Source of the DNA: Algoriphagus iocasae
Lineage (GTDB): Bacteria; Bacteroidota; Bacteroidia; Cytophagales; Cyclobacteriaceae
Length of the DNA stretch: 64,000 nucleotides
Reading direction: 5' to 3'
NCBI RefSeq assembly: GCF_014206875.1
Contig: NZ_JACIJO010000001.1
Coordinates: forward strand, 1,140,588-1,204,587
The position numbers and the translations under genes were made by a program. The stretch's first letter is position 1, and each line of letters begins with the position of its first letter. The notes under the pieces are model-generated. The model was not told where the DNA came from. It saw nothing but the letters and a program-made list of their open reading frames with translations, and ran no database searches. Below, piece by piece: positions 34,663-42,343 of the stretch.

Positions 34663-34827
34663 CAGCTCTTGTCTATAATAATATGCTAAGATGGGGAAAA
34701 AATTTGCCACTCGTAAAAAAAAAATTCTTGGTCGTGGCAAAAAATTGAAAAACATCAGCATGTATATATAAAGGCTCCCATTAAAGAAGGGGACGAAGAA
34801 TATTAAAAATTAACAAATAATAAAGAC
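34663..34827. promoter_or_regulatory. divergent promoter region with inverted repeat
   Basis: This 165-base AT-rich gap separates the minus-strand sigma-like operon from the plus-strand CBASS operon. It holds an inverted repeat, tttgccac at 34703-34710 and gtggcaaa at 34734-34741, separated by 23 bases with two A/T runs. Such a repeat, with its centre between two divergent promoters, is a likely operator. Confidence 0.55.
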
Positions 34828-35061
34828 ATGGCTAAAAAAAATCAACATGTGGTGCCGAGGGGCGACAATTGGGCAGTCAAAGGTGCCGGAAACGAAAAGG
34901 CTACAAAAATTGTAGGAACCCAGAAAGAAGCAATTAAGATAGCACGGGAAATTGCTATCAATCAGCAATCAGAAGTTGTTATCCATAGACCGAATGGTAC
35001 AATCCGGGATAAGGATTCCTACGGCAACGATCCTCACCCTCCAAAAGACACAAAGCATTAG
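34828..35061 (+). CDS. DUF2188-domain protein, first gene of the CBASS operon
   Basis: The 77-residue protein has the DUF2188 pattern: HVVPRGDNWAVKGAGNEKAT near the start, then a helix (TQKEAIKIAREIAINQQSEV) and VVIHRPNGTIRDKDSYGNDP. DUF2188 proteins are small and their biochemical role is not known. Only three bases separate it from the 2TM-NUDIX gene, and the following genes overlap by four bases each, so all four are surely one transcript. It may be a fourth CBASS component, or a passenger. Confidence 0.8.
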   Translation: MAKKNQHVVPRGDNWAVKGAGNEKATKIVGTQKEAIKIAREIAINQQSEVVIHRPNGTIRDKDSYGNDPHPPKDTKH

Positions 35062-35064
35062 TCG

Positions 35065-35868
35065 ATGAAAGGAAAAGTAAGTTTGGTTATCGGCCTTTTA
35101 GGGTTCCTCTCCTGCTTTTTTCTGGCAGGGGACGAACCAAAAGGCACAGTGTTTAAGATCTCTTTAGGTCTCGTAGTCGGTGGCATGGTAGAGTTCTGTG
35201 TATTCTTGTTGGAGAACCGAAAAAAATGGAGGCTATTTAAGACATTGATTATAAAACGTAATCAACCAGTCAGGGTCACGGTCGCTTATTTGTTTAGAAT
35301 TGAAGTGAATGGCAGATACCTATTAATCAAGAGGCACAAGAATGACAATCCCGGCTACCAACCGGTTGGAGGTGCATACAAATATTTGAAGGAAGAAAAC
35401 AGGGAATTGTTCGATCGGCTGGGTGTTGAGCCCTGCAATCACGTACCGAGAGACGAGGATACCGAAAACGATTTACGGATTATTGTTAAAAGGAGGAAAA
35501 ATCTAATTGATTTCCTGAAATGGTTTGAAAGCAGAAAAAACCGTGAAATGGATCCAACCAGAGAATTCCGTGAAGAGCTGATCGATGCCAACATATTACC
35601 TGGTGATATTTTCAAGCACATTAAATACGTGTTTATAGGGAAACACATCGAAGGCGTTTTAAAATCACCGGCATACCCTATCGATGAATTACGATATGCA
35701 GACATCTTTGAATTGAGGACTGAAAATGATGCCCAAAAGCAATCTATCAATGCCCTGATAAGCAAAAGGGACGAGGTTTACTTTGCTACGCCAAATGAGA
35801 TCCGGAACGGGTCAACCATAAATGGTGAAAGGATTTTGCCACACACATTTAAAATTTTACCAAAATGA
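35065..35868 (+). CDS. cap16: CBASS effector Cap16: two membrane helices plus SMODS-associated NUDIX domain
   Basis: The 267-residue protein opens with two membrane helices (SLVIGLLGFLSCFFLAG and ISLGLVVGGMVEFCVFLL) and continues as a NUDIX-like domain: TVAYLFRIEVNGRYLLIKRH, GYQPVGGAYKYLKEENREL and, after an insertion of about 60 residues, MDPTREFREELIDANIL. This is the SMODS-associated NUDIX family. In CBASS defence, 2TM proteins with a nucleotide-sensing domain oligomerise on binding the second messenger and damage the inner membrane. The NUDIX domain is thought to be the sensor. The stop overlaps the start of the CD-NTase gene (ATGA). Confidence 0.88.
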   Translation: MKGKVSLVIGLLGFLSCFFLAGDEPKGTVFKISLGLVVGGMVEFCVFLLENRKKWRLFKTLIIKRNQPVRVTVAYLFRIEVNGRYLLIKRHKNDNPGYQPVGGAYKYLKEENRELFDRLGVEPCNHVPRDEDTENDLRIIVKRRKNLIDFLKWFESRKNREMDPTREFREELIDANILPGDIFKHIKYVFIGKHIEGVLKSPAYPIDELRYADIFELRTENDAQKQSINALISKRDEVYFATPNEIRNGSTINGERILPHTFKILPK

Positions 35869-36992
35869 TACTATTAGGAAAGAAAGCTACACAAATTGAT
35901 GATCTGCTCGATAGGATGGCAGAAGAGGTTCAACTGGACAAGACACGGCGTGATCGTATGAAAAGTAGTTACGAGGCCGTGAAAGAGTGGATTGAAGCGG
36001 ATGAAAAATTCTTCAAGCCATACAAGTATGATGTGTATCCTCATGGGTCTGTTCGAATAATGACAACTGTCAAGCCTTTCGGAAGAGAAGAGTTTGATTT
36101 GGATATTGCAATACACCTGAAATACGGAACCCCACATAGTCCTGAAAGGATATACAATGAACTGAGGCGACGATTAAATGAGCATGGATTGTATAGGGAT
36201 ATGTTAGAAGCCAAAAACCGATGTATCCGTTTAAAATATGCAGGGGATTATCACATGGATATTTTGCCAGGGGTTCAGGAAGTTGAATATGATAGAAATC
36301 GTATCATGGTTCCTGACCGTGAATTAGGAAGCTGGGTCAGTAGCAATCCGCGAGGTTATGCTGACTGGTTTATAGCGCAATCAAATCTTGTTAAGGAAAG
36401 CCTGCTTGAGAAGGCACTTAGAGCCGAAAATCTGCCTGTTGACGATTTCAGTAAGAAAAAGCCATTGCAGCGCGGAGTACAGTTAATTAAGCGCTACCGA
36501 GATATCTATTTCCAAAAGGATGACAGCTACAAAACATCAAGCGTGATCCTGACAACGATAGCCGGCCAATTTTATCAAGGCGAAGACAGTATTTTTAACA
36601 CCGTTGATAATATTGTTTCTACGATCCAAAATAGCATAGGGCAGTCCTATGGGAGACTTAAAATACTCAATCCGGTGAATGCAGATGAAGACTTTACCGA
36701 TAAATGGGATAAGGAGCCTGAATATTACGAAGCATTTAAACGGTTTTCATTTCATTTACATAGTGAATGGCAAAAATTGAAGAAGGATAACGGCATCATT
36801 GAAGAAAGTCGGATTATGAAAGGCCTGTTTGGTGATGATCTGTTCGTGAAAGCGCAAGGTAGTCAAGCGATGGAGATTGAAAGATCTCGAAAAAGTAATG
36901 CACTTGGGGTAGCAACAGGTACTGGGGTATTGACCTCGACCAGCTCACTGGGCAGTATCCCGATTAAGAATAACACTTTTTTCGGCGAATGA
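35865..36992 (+). CDS. CD-NTase (SMODS nucleotidyltransferase) of CBASS
   Basis: This is the cyclic-oligonucleotide synthase of the system, 375 residues long. The pol-beta-like active site is complete: YPHGSVRIMTTVKPF with Gly61-Ser62, then REEFDLDIAIHL with Asp78 and Asp80, and YHMDILPG with Asp132. On phage infection such enzymes make a cyclic di- or trinucleotide that activates the effector. The C-terminal tail is Ser/Gly/Thr-rich (GVATGTGVLTSTSSLGSIP) and ends NTFFGE. Flexible tails of this type are the conjugation site for the E2/E1-like CBASS proteins. The stop overlaps the start of the E2-like gene. Confidence 0.93.
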   Translation: MILLGKKATQIDDLLDRMAEEVQLDKTRRDRMKSSYEAVKEWIEADEKFFKPYKYDVYPHGSVRIMTTVKPFGREEFDLDIAIHLKYGTPHSPERIYNELRRRLNEHGLYRDMLEAKNRCIRLKYAGDYHMDILPGVQEVEYDRNRIMVPDRELGSWVSSNPRGYADWFIAQSNLVKESLLEKALRAENLPVDDFSKKKPLQRGVQLIKRYRDIYFQKDDSYKTSSVILTTIAGQFYQGEDSIFNTVDNIVSTIQNSIGQSYGRLKILNPVNADEDFTDKWDKEPEYYEAFKRFSFHLHSEWQKLKKDNGIIEESRIMKGLFGDDLFVKAQGSQAMEIERSRKSNALGVATGTGVLTSTSSLGSIPIKNNTFFGE

Positions 36993-37411
36993 GAGCTAGT
37001 TACACGTCAAGGATCAGAGAGAAAAAACTATCGGAACAGATAGCTTATATGAAGACGAAATTTCCGCAATTTGCGACCAAGTTTACCTCTCCAAGCTCTA
37101 TGAAAATGGAAGGAGCTCTGCGGCCCAGTGCCCGAAGTTGTTTATATGAATTTGTCTTAAAATATAAGCTTTCAGACATGCCAAACATAACCATCGTTTC
37201 ACCAAAATTGGAACTGAATGCAAATGGGGAAAAGGTACCTCATTTGTATTCATCTGGGAATCTATGTTTATATAGACCGAAATATAATGAGTTCAAGAAA
37301 TCTGATTTTTTGGCGGATACAATTATTCCCTGGACGGCCTTGTGGTTATATTACTATGAGCTATGGCACACAACTGGTGATTGGCTGGGAGGCGGTGAGC
37401 ATCCGAATTGA
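36989..37411 (+). CDS. E2-like protein of type II-short CBASS
   Basis: The 140-residue protein has the E2-like core with EKVPHLYSSGNLCLYRPKYN, where Cys93 is the likely catalytic residue and His85 lies just before it. The conserved ending is TIIPWTALWLYYYELWHTTG and DWLGGGEHP. This pattern marks the E2-only proteins of type II-short CBASS; no E1 or JAB domain gene follows. In related systems the E2 domain conjugates the CD-NTase C-terminus to a target and primes its activity. The gene overlaps the CD-NTase stop by four bases. Confidence 0.88.
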   Translation: MRASYTSRIREKKLSEQIAYMKTKFPQFATKFTSPSSMKMEGALRPSARSCLYEFVLKYKLSDMPNITIVSPKLELNANGEKVPHLYSSGNLCLYRPKYNEFKKSDFLADTIIPWTALWLYYYELWHTTGDWLGGGEHPN

Positions 37412-37500
37412 AATGAAAAAAAAGCAGATTACACCCCGAGTTCTATTTGCCCCACTCGGGAGACAACCATTTGTCGCTCATTAGCTTGCTTTTAAGCAAC

Positions 37501-38304
37501 CTATTTAATAAGTTGAATAAATTCGGAAGCATATTTTTCTGCTAATTCACGACTGTTTTCGACGCTAACAGTCTCCCTATTCCAATTGGCTTTTGTTGTC
37601 CAGTTATAAGAACCATGAATAACCGTTTTTAAGTCGATAATACAGAATTTGTGATGCATTATATTTTCATATTTCCCACTTTTTGGAACTCTTTTAGCTT
37701 CAAAATATTTTTCAAACTCAAACCCGTATTTTGAGTTTATTTCATCATCTAAGACTACAATGCGGACACTGACCCCTTCAAGTTTTTTGTTATAAATCTC
37801 CCTCATAAGGGTTTTGTTGGTGAACCAAGCAACCGCTATCCAGATTGAGAATTTGGCGTTTTGGATTTGTTCGACAATTTGTGCTTCGATGTCTTCAAAA
37901 TGTACTTCAACCTCAATGTTATCCGGTAAGTCGGCACCTATTATTTTGTATTGTCCATTAAATTCATCAAGTCTATAGCCATCTTGTTGCAAGAGTGGAT
38001 TAATTTGTTCAACAGCTTTTGCGATATCCTTACTTGTATCCCCCGCAAAATGTCTTGGATCAAAGATCATTTGCATTAGTGCTACCATTTCCTTTCTTCC
38101 ATTTATTTCAATGAGTTTCTCCAAAACATAAGCGTTTCGACTAAGACCATTTGGCATTCCTCCATCTCTGTACTTATAAACATCTTTAAAACCAATCCGG
38201 TTAAAGAGTTTTAAAATTTCTGGGCCTGTAAGATAAGGCGTCAACTGGTTATCCCCCGAAATAAATTCCTTTATGCTATCTATTGTTAACTCTGATAATT
38301 TCAT
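37501..38304 (-). CDS. PLD-superfamily (HKD) nuclease-like protein
   Basis: The 267-residue protein ends in a phospholipase-D-like nuclease domain: AQIVEQIQNAKFSIWIAVAW and the HKD motif MHHKFCIIDLKTVIHGSYNW (HxKx4D and the GSYNWT tail). A single HKD copy is typical of Nuc/BfiI-type endonucleases that dimerise. The N-terminal 120 residues (EFISGDNQLTPYLTGPEILK, FNRIGFKDVYKYRDGGMPNG) are a helical domain that I cannot place, perhaps a sensor. It lies convergent to the CBASS operon with 89 bases between them, in a defence island, so it may be a separate anti-phage nuclease. Confidence 0.8.
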   Translation of the reverse strand: MKLSELTIDSIKEFISGDNQLTPYLTGPEILKLFNRIGFKDVYKYRDGGMPNGLSRNAYVLEKLIEINGRKEMVALMQMIFDPRHFAGDTSKDIAKAVEQINPLLQQDGYRLDEFNGQYKIIGADLPDNIEVEVHFEDIEAQIVEQIQNAKFSIWIAVAWFTNKTLMREIYNKKLEGVSVRIVVLDDEINSKYGFEFEKYFEAKRVPKSGKYENIMHHKFCIIDLKTVIHGSYNWTTKANWNRETVSVENSRELAEKYASEFIQLIK

Positions 38305-38526
38305 TAATTATTTGGATGATTTTTGTTTATGCTAAAATAGCAACTATCCACCAATAGAATGTATAGACAAACTGCAATTCCCTTTTAAATCTGAGACATA
38401 CCGCCACTCACCGCCAAGTAATTCCTCTCACTGCCACTTAGTTATACCTCCTCCCTTTTTGAAACACCTTTGTCCCGAAAGCCCGCAAGGCGCGGGTCGA
38501 AAGCAACAAATTAAAGTGTTTCAATT
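38305..38526 (+). promoter_or_regulatory. traE leader region with repeats and nested stem-loops
   Basis: Short repeats (accgccactc, accgccaagta, actgccactta) at about 38400-38440 resemble those before traA. Downstream, ttgaaacac at 38459-38467 pairs with gtgtttcaa at 38516-38524, directly before the traE start. Inside it is a strong small hairpin, cccgc at 38482-38486 and gcggg at 38492-38496. The outer stem would cover the ribosome binding region, so it could control translation of traE. Confidence 0.55.
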
Positions 38527-38835
38527 ATGGAAAAACAAAGCAAAAAAGCGCTTTTGGCAGCGGTAGCAGTGCTGTCAGGCTTTAGTGCGCTTGCCCAGCA
38601 GGGCAACGGTTCGGCCGGGATCAATGAAGCCACCCAAATGGTAACATCCTATTTCGATCCGGCCACACAGCTTATCTACGCCATTGGTGCGGTCGTTGGG
38701 TTAATCGGTGGTGTTAAGGTGTACAACAAGTTCAGCAGCGGAGATCCCGACACGAGCAAGACGGCGGCTTCGTGGTTTGGAGCCTGTATTTTTCTCATTG
38801 TTGCGGCTACCATCCTGCGTTCATTCTTCCTTTAA
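38527..38835 (+). CDS. traE: TraE, DUF4134 VirB2-like pilin candidate
   Basis: The 102-residue protein has a signal-like first helix (KKALLAAVAVLSGFSALAQQ), a short hydrophilic part (GINEATQMVTSYFDPATQLI) and two more helices (YAIGAVVGLIGGVKVYNKF and WFGACIFLIVAATILRSFFL). This is the DUF4134 family, called TraE in CTnDOT elements and probably equivalent to the VirB2 pilin. It is the first gene of the second tra block. The next gene follows after 11 bases. Confidence 0.88.
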   Translation: MEKQSKKALLAAVAVLSGFSALAQQGNGSAGINEATQMVTSYFDPATQLIYAIGAVVGLIGGVKVYNKFSSGDPDTSKTAASWFGACIFLIVAATILRSFFL

Positions 38836-38846
38836 TCCCTTGCCTT

Positions 38847-39179
38847 ATGAGTACTTACAACATCAATAAGGGCATTGGGAGAACAGTAGAGTTTAAGGGA
38901 TTGAAGGCTCAGTACCTGTTCATCTTTGCCGGTGGACTGCTCGGCATACTTATCCTGGTGATGATCCTGTACATGGCGGGCGTAAACTCTTATATCTGCC
39001 TGTTTCTTGGAGCGGGCGGTGCTTCGCTGATCGTGTGGCAGACCTTTTTACTGAACAGAAAATATGGCGAACACGGACTGATGAAGATAGCAGCCAACAA
39101 ACGGCATCCCCGATACATCGTCTGCCGCAAGCCTGTACGCCGCTATTTAAAGTTTCCCCTTAAATCCGGTGCCGTATGA
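38847..39179 (+). CDS. traF: TraF, DUF4133 VirB3-like membrane protein
   Basis: The 110-residue protein starts MSTYNINKGIGRTVEFKGLK. Two helices follow (AQYLFIFAGGLLGILILVMI and SYICLFLGAGGASLIVWQTF), then a basic C-terminus ending FPLKSGAV. This matches DUF4133, the TraF protein that corresponds to VirB3, an inner membrane part of type IV secretion. I start it at ATG 38847, since a longer frame would overlap traE. It overlaps traG by four bases. Confidence 0.88.
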   Translation: MSTYNINKGIGRTVEFKGLKAQYLFIFAGGLLGILILVMILYMAGVNSYICLFLGAGGASLIVWQTFLLNRKYGEHGLMKIAANKRHPRYIVCRKPVRRYLKFPLKSGAV

Positions 39180-41680
39180 GAAATGTAGCAAAGACCTCCA
39201 CACTGGAAAGCAAGTTCCCTTTACTGGCAGTAGAGAATAATTGCATCCTTTCAAAGGATGCGGATATCACTGCCTGTTTTGAGGTGCGATTGCCGGAATT
39301 GTTTACCGTAGCTTCTGCGGAATACGAGGCCGTTCATTCCACCTGGCACAAGGCCATCAAGACCTTATCGGATTTTACAGTCGTTCACAAACAGGACTGG
39401 TACATCAAGGAAAGTTATAATCCCGATTTGGATAAGGATGGTTTTAGCTTTTTAGGCAAATCCTACCAACGTCATTTCAATGAGCGTCCGTTCCTGAATC
39501 ATTATTGCTACCTGTTCCTGACCAAGACCACTAAAGAGCGTATGCGGATGCAGAGCAATTTCTCTTCGCTTTGCAAAGGCACACTGATCCCAAAGGAAAT
39601 CAGAAATAAGGAAACGGTACACCGATTCATGGAAGCCGTGACACAGTTTGAGCGTATCGTGAACGATAGTGGCTTTATAAGCTTGCAACGGCTAAGTGAA
39701 GAAGATATCGTTGGTACCGATCAAAAACAGGGATTGCTGGAACAGTACCTTACATTATCAAAGGAAGCCGGTACACCCATGCAGGATATTGCATTGGGAA
39801 GTGAAGAAGTCCGTGTCGGTAACAAAAGATTGTGCCTGCATACGCTTTCCGATACAGACGACCTTCCACCAACGGTATCGGCGGATACCCGATATGAAAA
39901 ATTATCCACTGACCGTAGTGACTGTCAGTTGTCTTTTGCTGCTCCCGTGGGATTACTGCTTAGCTGCAATCACATTTACAACCAGTACCTGTTTTTGGAC
40001 AACAGCGAAGACAACCTGCAAAAGTTTGAAAAGTCCGCAAGGAATATGCACTCGCTGGCTCGGTACAGCCGTGCCAATCAGATCAACAAAGAATGGATTG
40101 AGCGCTACCTGAACGAAGCCCACAGCTTCGGGCTATCATCTATCCGGGCGCACTTCAATGTGATGGCCTGGTCGGACGACCCTGGCGAATTGAAGCAGCT
40201 CAAGAACGATTGCGGTAGCGCATTGGCATTAATGGAATGTAAGCCGCGGCACAACACCACGGACGTCGCTACCTTGTTTTGGGCAGGAATGCCGGGCAAT
40301 GCAGGCGATTTTCCGAGTGAAGAAAGCTTTTACACTTTCATCGAGCCTGCTTTGTGTTTCTTCACCGAAGAAACCAATTACCAAAGTTCACCCGCGCCAT
40401 TCGGTATCAAAATGGCTGACCGCCTGACCGGAAAACCCCTCCATTTGGATATTTCGGATTTGCCCATGAAACGTGGCATCATCACGAACCGGAACAAGTT
40501 TATTCTTGGTCCGTCTGGCTCGGGGAAATCTTTTTTTACCAACCACATGGTACGGCAATATTACGAGCAAGGCGCTCACGTGCTATTGGTGGATACCGGT
40601 AATTCCTATCAGGGATTGTGTGAACTCATCAAGGGGAAAACCAAAGGCGAAGACGGAGTGTATTTCACCTATACGGAAGACAATCCCATTGCCTTTAATC
40701 CCTTCTATACCGATGATGGTGTATTTGACATTGAGAAAAGGGAAAGTATCAAAACTTTGATACTGACACTTTGGAAACGTGATGATGAGCCGCCAACCCG
40801 TTCCGAAGAGGTAGCTCTGTCCAATGCCGTGAGCGGTTATATCGAACGAATCCGGCAAAGTGATGAATATCCATCTTTCAATGGTTTTTATGAATATGTA
40901 CGAAGGGATTACCGGAAGATACTGGAGGAAAAACAGGTCAGGGAGAAGGATTTTGATGTCGCCGGCTTCCTGAACGTACTGGAACCTTACTACAAAGGCG
41001 GTGAGTATGATTACCTGCTCAACTCCGACAAGCAACTCGACCTGCTTTCCAAGCGCTTTATTGTGTTTGAAATTGATGCCATTAAGGATCACAAAATCCT
41101 GTTTCCCATTGTGACCATCATCATTATGGAGGTTTTCATCAACAAGATGCGTAGGCTGAAAGGCATACGAAAGCTCATTTTGATTGAGGAAGCCTGGAAA
41201 GCCATCGCAAAAGAGGGAATGGCAGAGTACATCAAGTATCTTTTTAAGACCGTCAGAAAGTTTTTTGGTGAAGCCATCGTGGTTACGCAGGAAGTGGACG
41301 ACATCATCCAGTCACCCATCGTCAAGGAGAGTATCATCAACAATAGTGATTGCAAAATCCTGCTTGACCAGCGCAAGTACATGAACAAGTTTGACGATAT
41401 CCAGACCATGCTCGGGCTAACGGATAAAGAAAAGGCACAGGTACTTTCCATCAACATGAATAATGACCCAAGCCGGCTTTATAAAGAGGTGTGGATTGGC
41501 TTGGGTGGTACGCACTCCGCAGTCTATGCCACGGAGGTTAGTCTGGAAGAATATCTGGCTTATACCACGGAAGAAACCGAAAAGATGGAAGTGATGCAGC
41601 TTGCTTCCGAACTGGATGGCAATGTAGAACTCGCTATTAAGCACATCGCTATGCAAAGGCGGGATAAAGTAAATCAATAG
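39176..41680 (+). CDS. traG: TraG, VirB4-like conjugation ATPase
   Basis: The 834-residue protein has a VirB4-type ATPase domain. Walker A is in NKFILGPSGSGKSFFTNHMV, the Walker B-like stretch is GIRKLILIEEAWKAIAKEGM, and the downstream conserved text is LFKTVRKFFGEAIVVTQEVD and SIINNSDCKILLDQRKYMNK. It drives pilus assembly and substrate transfer at the cytoplasmic face of the inner membrane. The N-terminal 400 residues are the usual membrane-associated domain. In Bacteroidota elements this gene follows traF with a four-base overlap, as here. Confidence 0.95.
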   Translation: MRNVAKTSTLESKFPLLAVENNCILSKDADITACFEVRLPELFTVASAEYEAVHSTWHKAIKTLSDFTVVHKQDWYIKESYNPDLDKDGFSFLGKSYQRHFNERPFLNHYCYLFLTKTTKERMRMQSNFSSLCKGTLIPKEIRNKETVHRFMEAVTQFERIVNDSGFISLQRLSEEDIVGTDQKQGLLEQYLTLSKEAGTPMQDIALGSEEVRVGNKRLCLHTLSDTDDLPPTVSADTRYEKLSTDRSDCQLSFAAPVGLLLSCNHIYNQYLFLDNSEDNLQKFEKSARNMHSLARYSRANQINKEWIERYLNEAHSFGLSSIRAHFNVMAWSDDPGELKQLKNDCGSALALMECKPRHNTTDVATLFWAGMPGNAGDFPSEESFYTFIEPALCFFTEETNYQSSPAPFGIKMADRLTGKPLHLDISDLPMKRGIITNRNKFILGPSGSGKSFFTNHMVRQYYEQGAHVLLVDTGNSYQGLCELIKGKTKGEDGVYFTYTEDNPIAFNPFYTDDGVFDIEKRESIKTLILTLWKRDDEPPTRSEEVALSNAVSGYIERIRQSDEYPSFNGFYEYVRRDYRKILEEKQVREKDFDVAGFLNVLEPYYKGGEYDYLLNSDKQLDLLSKRFIVFEIDAIKDHKILFPIVTIIIMEVFINKMRRLKGIRKLILIEEAWKAIAKEGMAEYIKYLFKTVRKFFGEAIVVTQEVDDIIQSPIVKESIINNSDCKILLDQRKYMNKFDDIQTMLGLTDKEKAQVLSINMNNDPSRLYKEVWIGLGGTHSAVYATEVSLEEYLAYTTEETEKMEVMQLASELDGNVELAIKHIAMQRRDKVNQ

Positions 41681-41707
41681 TCATTAACATTTTAAAAATC
41701 AGAAACA

Positions 41708-42340
41708 ATGAAGAAGATCATGTATTTGGTGTGTACGGCAATCATGCTTGCCGTAGCACCGTCCGCAAAAGCCCAGTTTGTAGTAACCGACCCGGCAAAT
41801 CTGGCTTCGGGTATTCTCAACAGCGCGAATGAGATCGTACAGACTTCCTCCACGGTAAGTAATGTGGTGAAAAATTTCAAGGAAGTTGAAAAGGTCTATA
41901 AGCAGGGTAAAGAATATTACGACAAGCTGAAAGCGGTAAGTAACCTGGTCAAAGATGCCCGAAAAGTACAGCAAACGGTACTCTTGGTGGGTGACGTGTC
42001 CGAGATGTATGTACAGAATTTCGGCAAGATGATGAACGACCCGAATTTTTCCGCACAGGAATTAACAGCCATATCCAACGGTTATTCCGCATTGCTTAAT
42101 GAAAGTACTGAACTGCTGAAGGAACTCAAACAGATCGTAAGTGCCACAAGCCTGTCGCTGAATGATAAGGAACGGATGGATATTATCGACCGGGTGTACA
42201 AAGAGGTTAAGGAATACCACAGTTTGGTGCGCTACTATACCACCAAGAACATCTCCGTAAGTTATCTCAGAGCCAAAAAACAGAACAATACCCACCGGGT
42301 GCTGGAACTCTATGGAACGGCTAACCAAAAATACTGGTAA
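41708..42340 (+). CDS. traI: TraI, DUF4141 VirB5-like protein
   Basis: The 210-residue protein has a signal peptide (MYLVCTAIMLAVAPSAKAQF) and a long helical body (VVKNFKEVEKVYKQGKEYYD, LNDKERMDIIDRVYKEVKEY, SYLRAKKQNNTHRVLELYG). This is the DUF4141/TraI family, likely VirB5-like and exported to the periplasm. traH, which lies between traG and traI in CTnDOT, is not seen in the 27-base gap. Confidence 0.88.
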   Translation: MKKIMYLVCTAIMLAVAPSAKAQFVVTDPANLASGILNSANEIVQTSSTVSNVVKNFKEVEKVYKQGKEYYDKLKAVSNLVKDARKVQQTVLLVGDVSEMYVQNFGKMMNDPNFSAQELTAISNGYSALLNESTELLKELKQIVSATSLSLNDKERMDIIDRVYKEVKEYHSLVRYYTTKNISVSYLRAKKQNNTHRVLELYGTANQKYW

Positions 42341-42343
42341 GCC

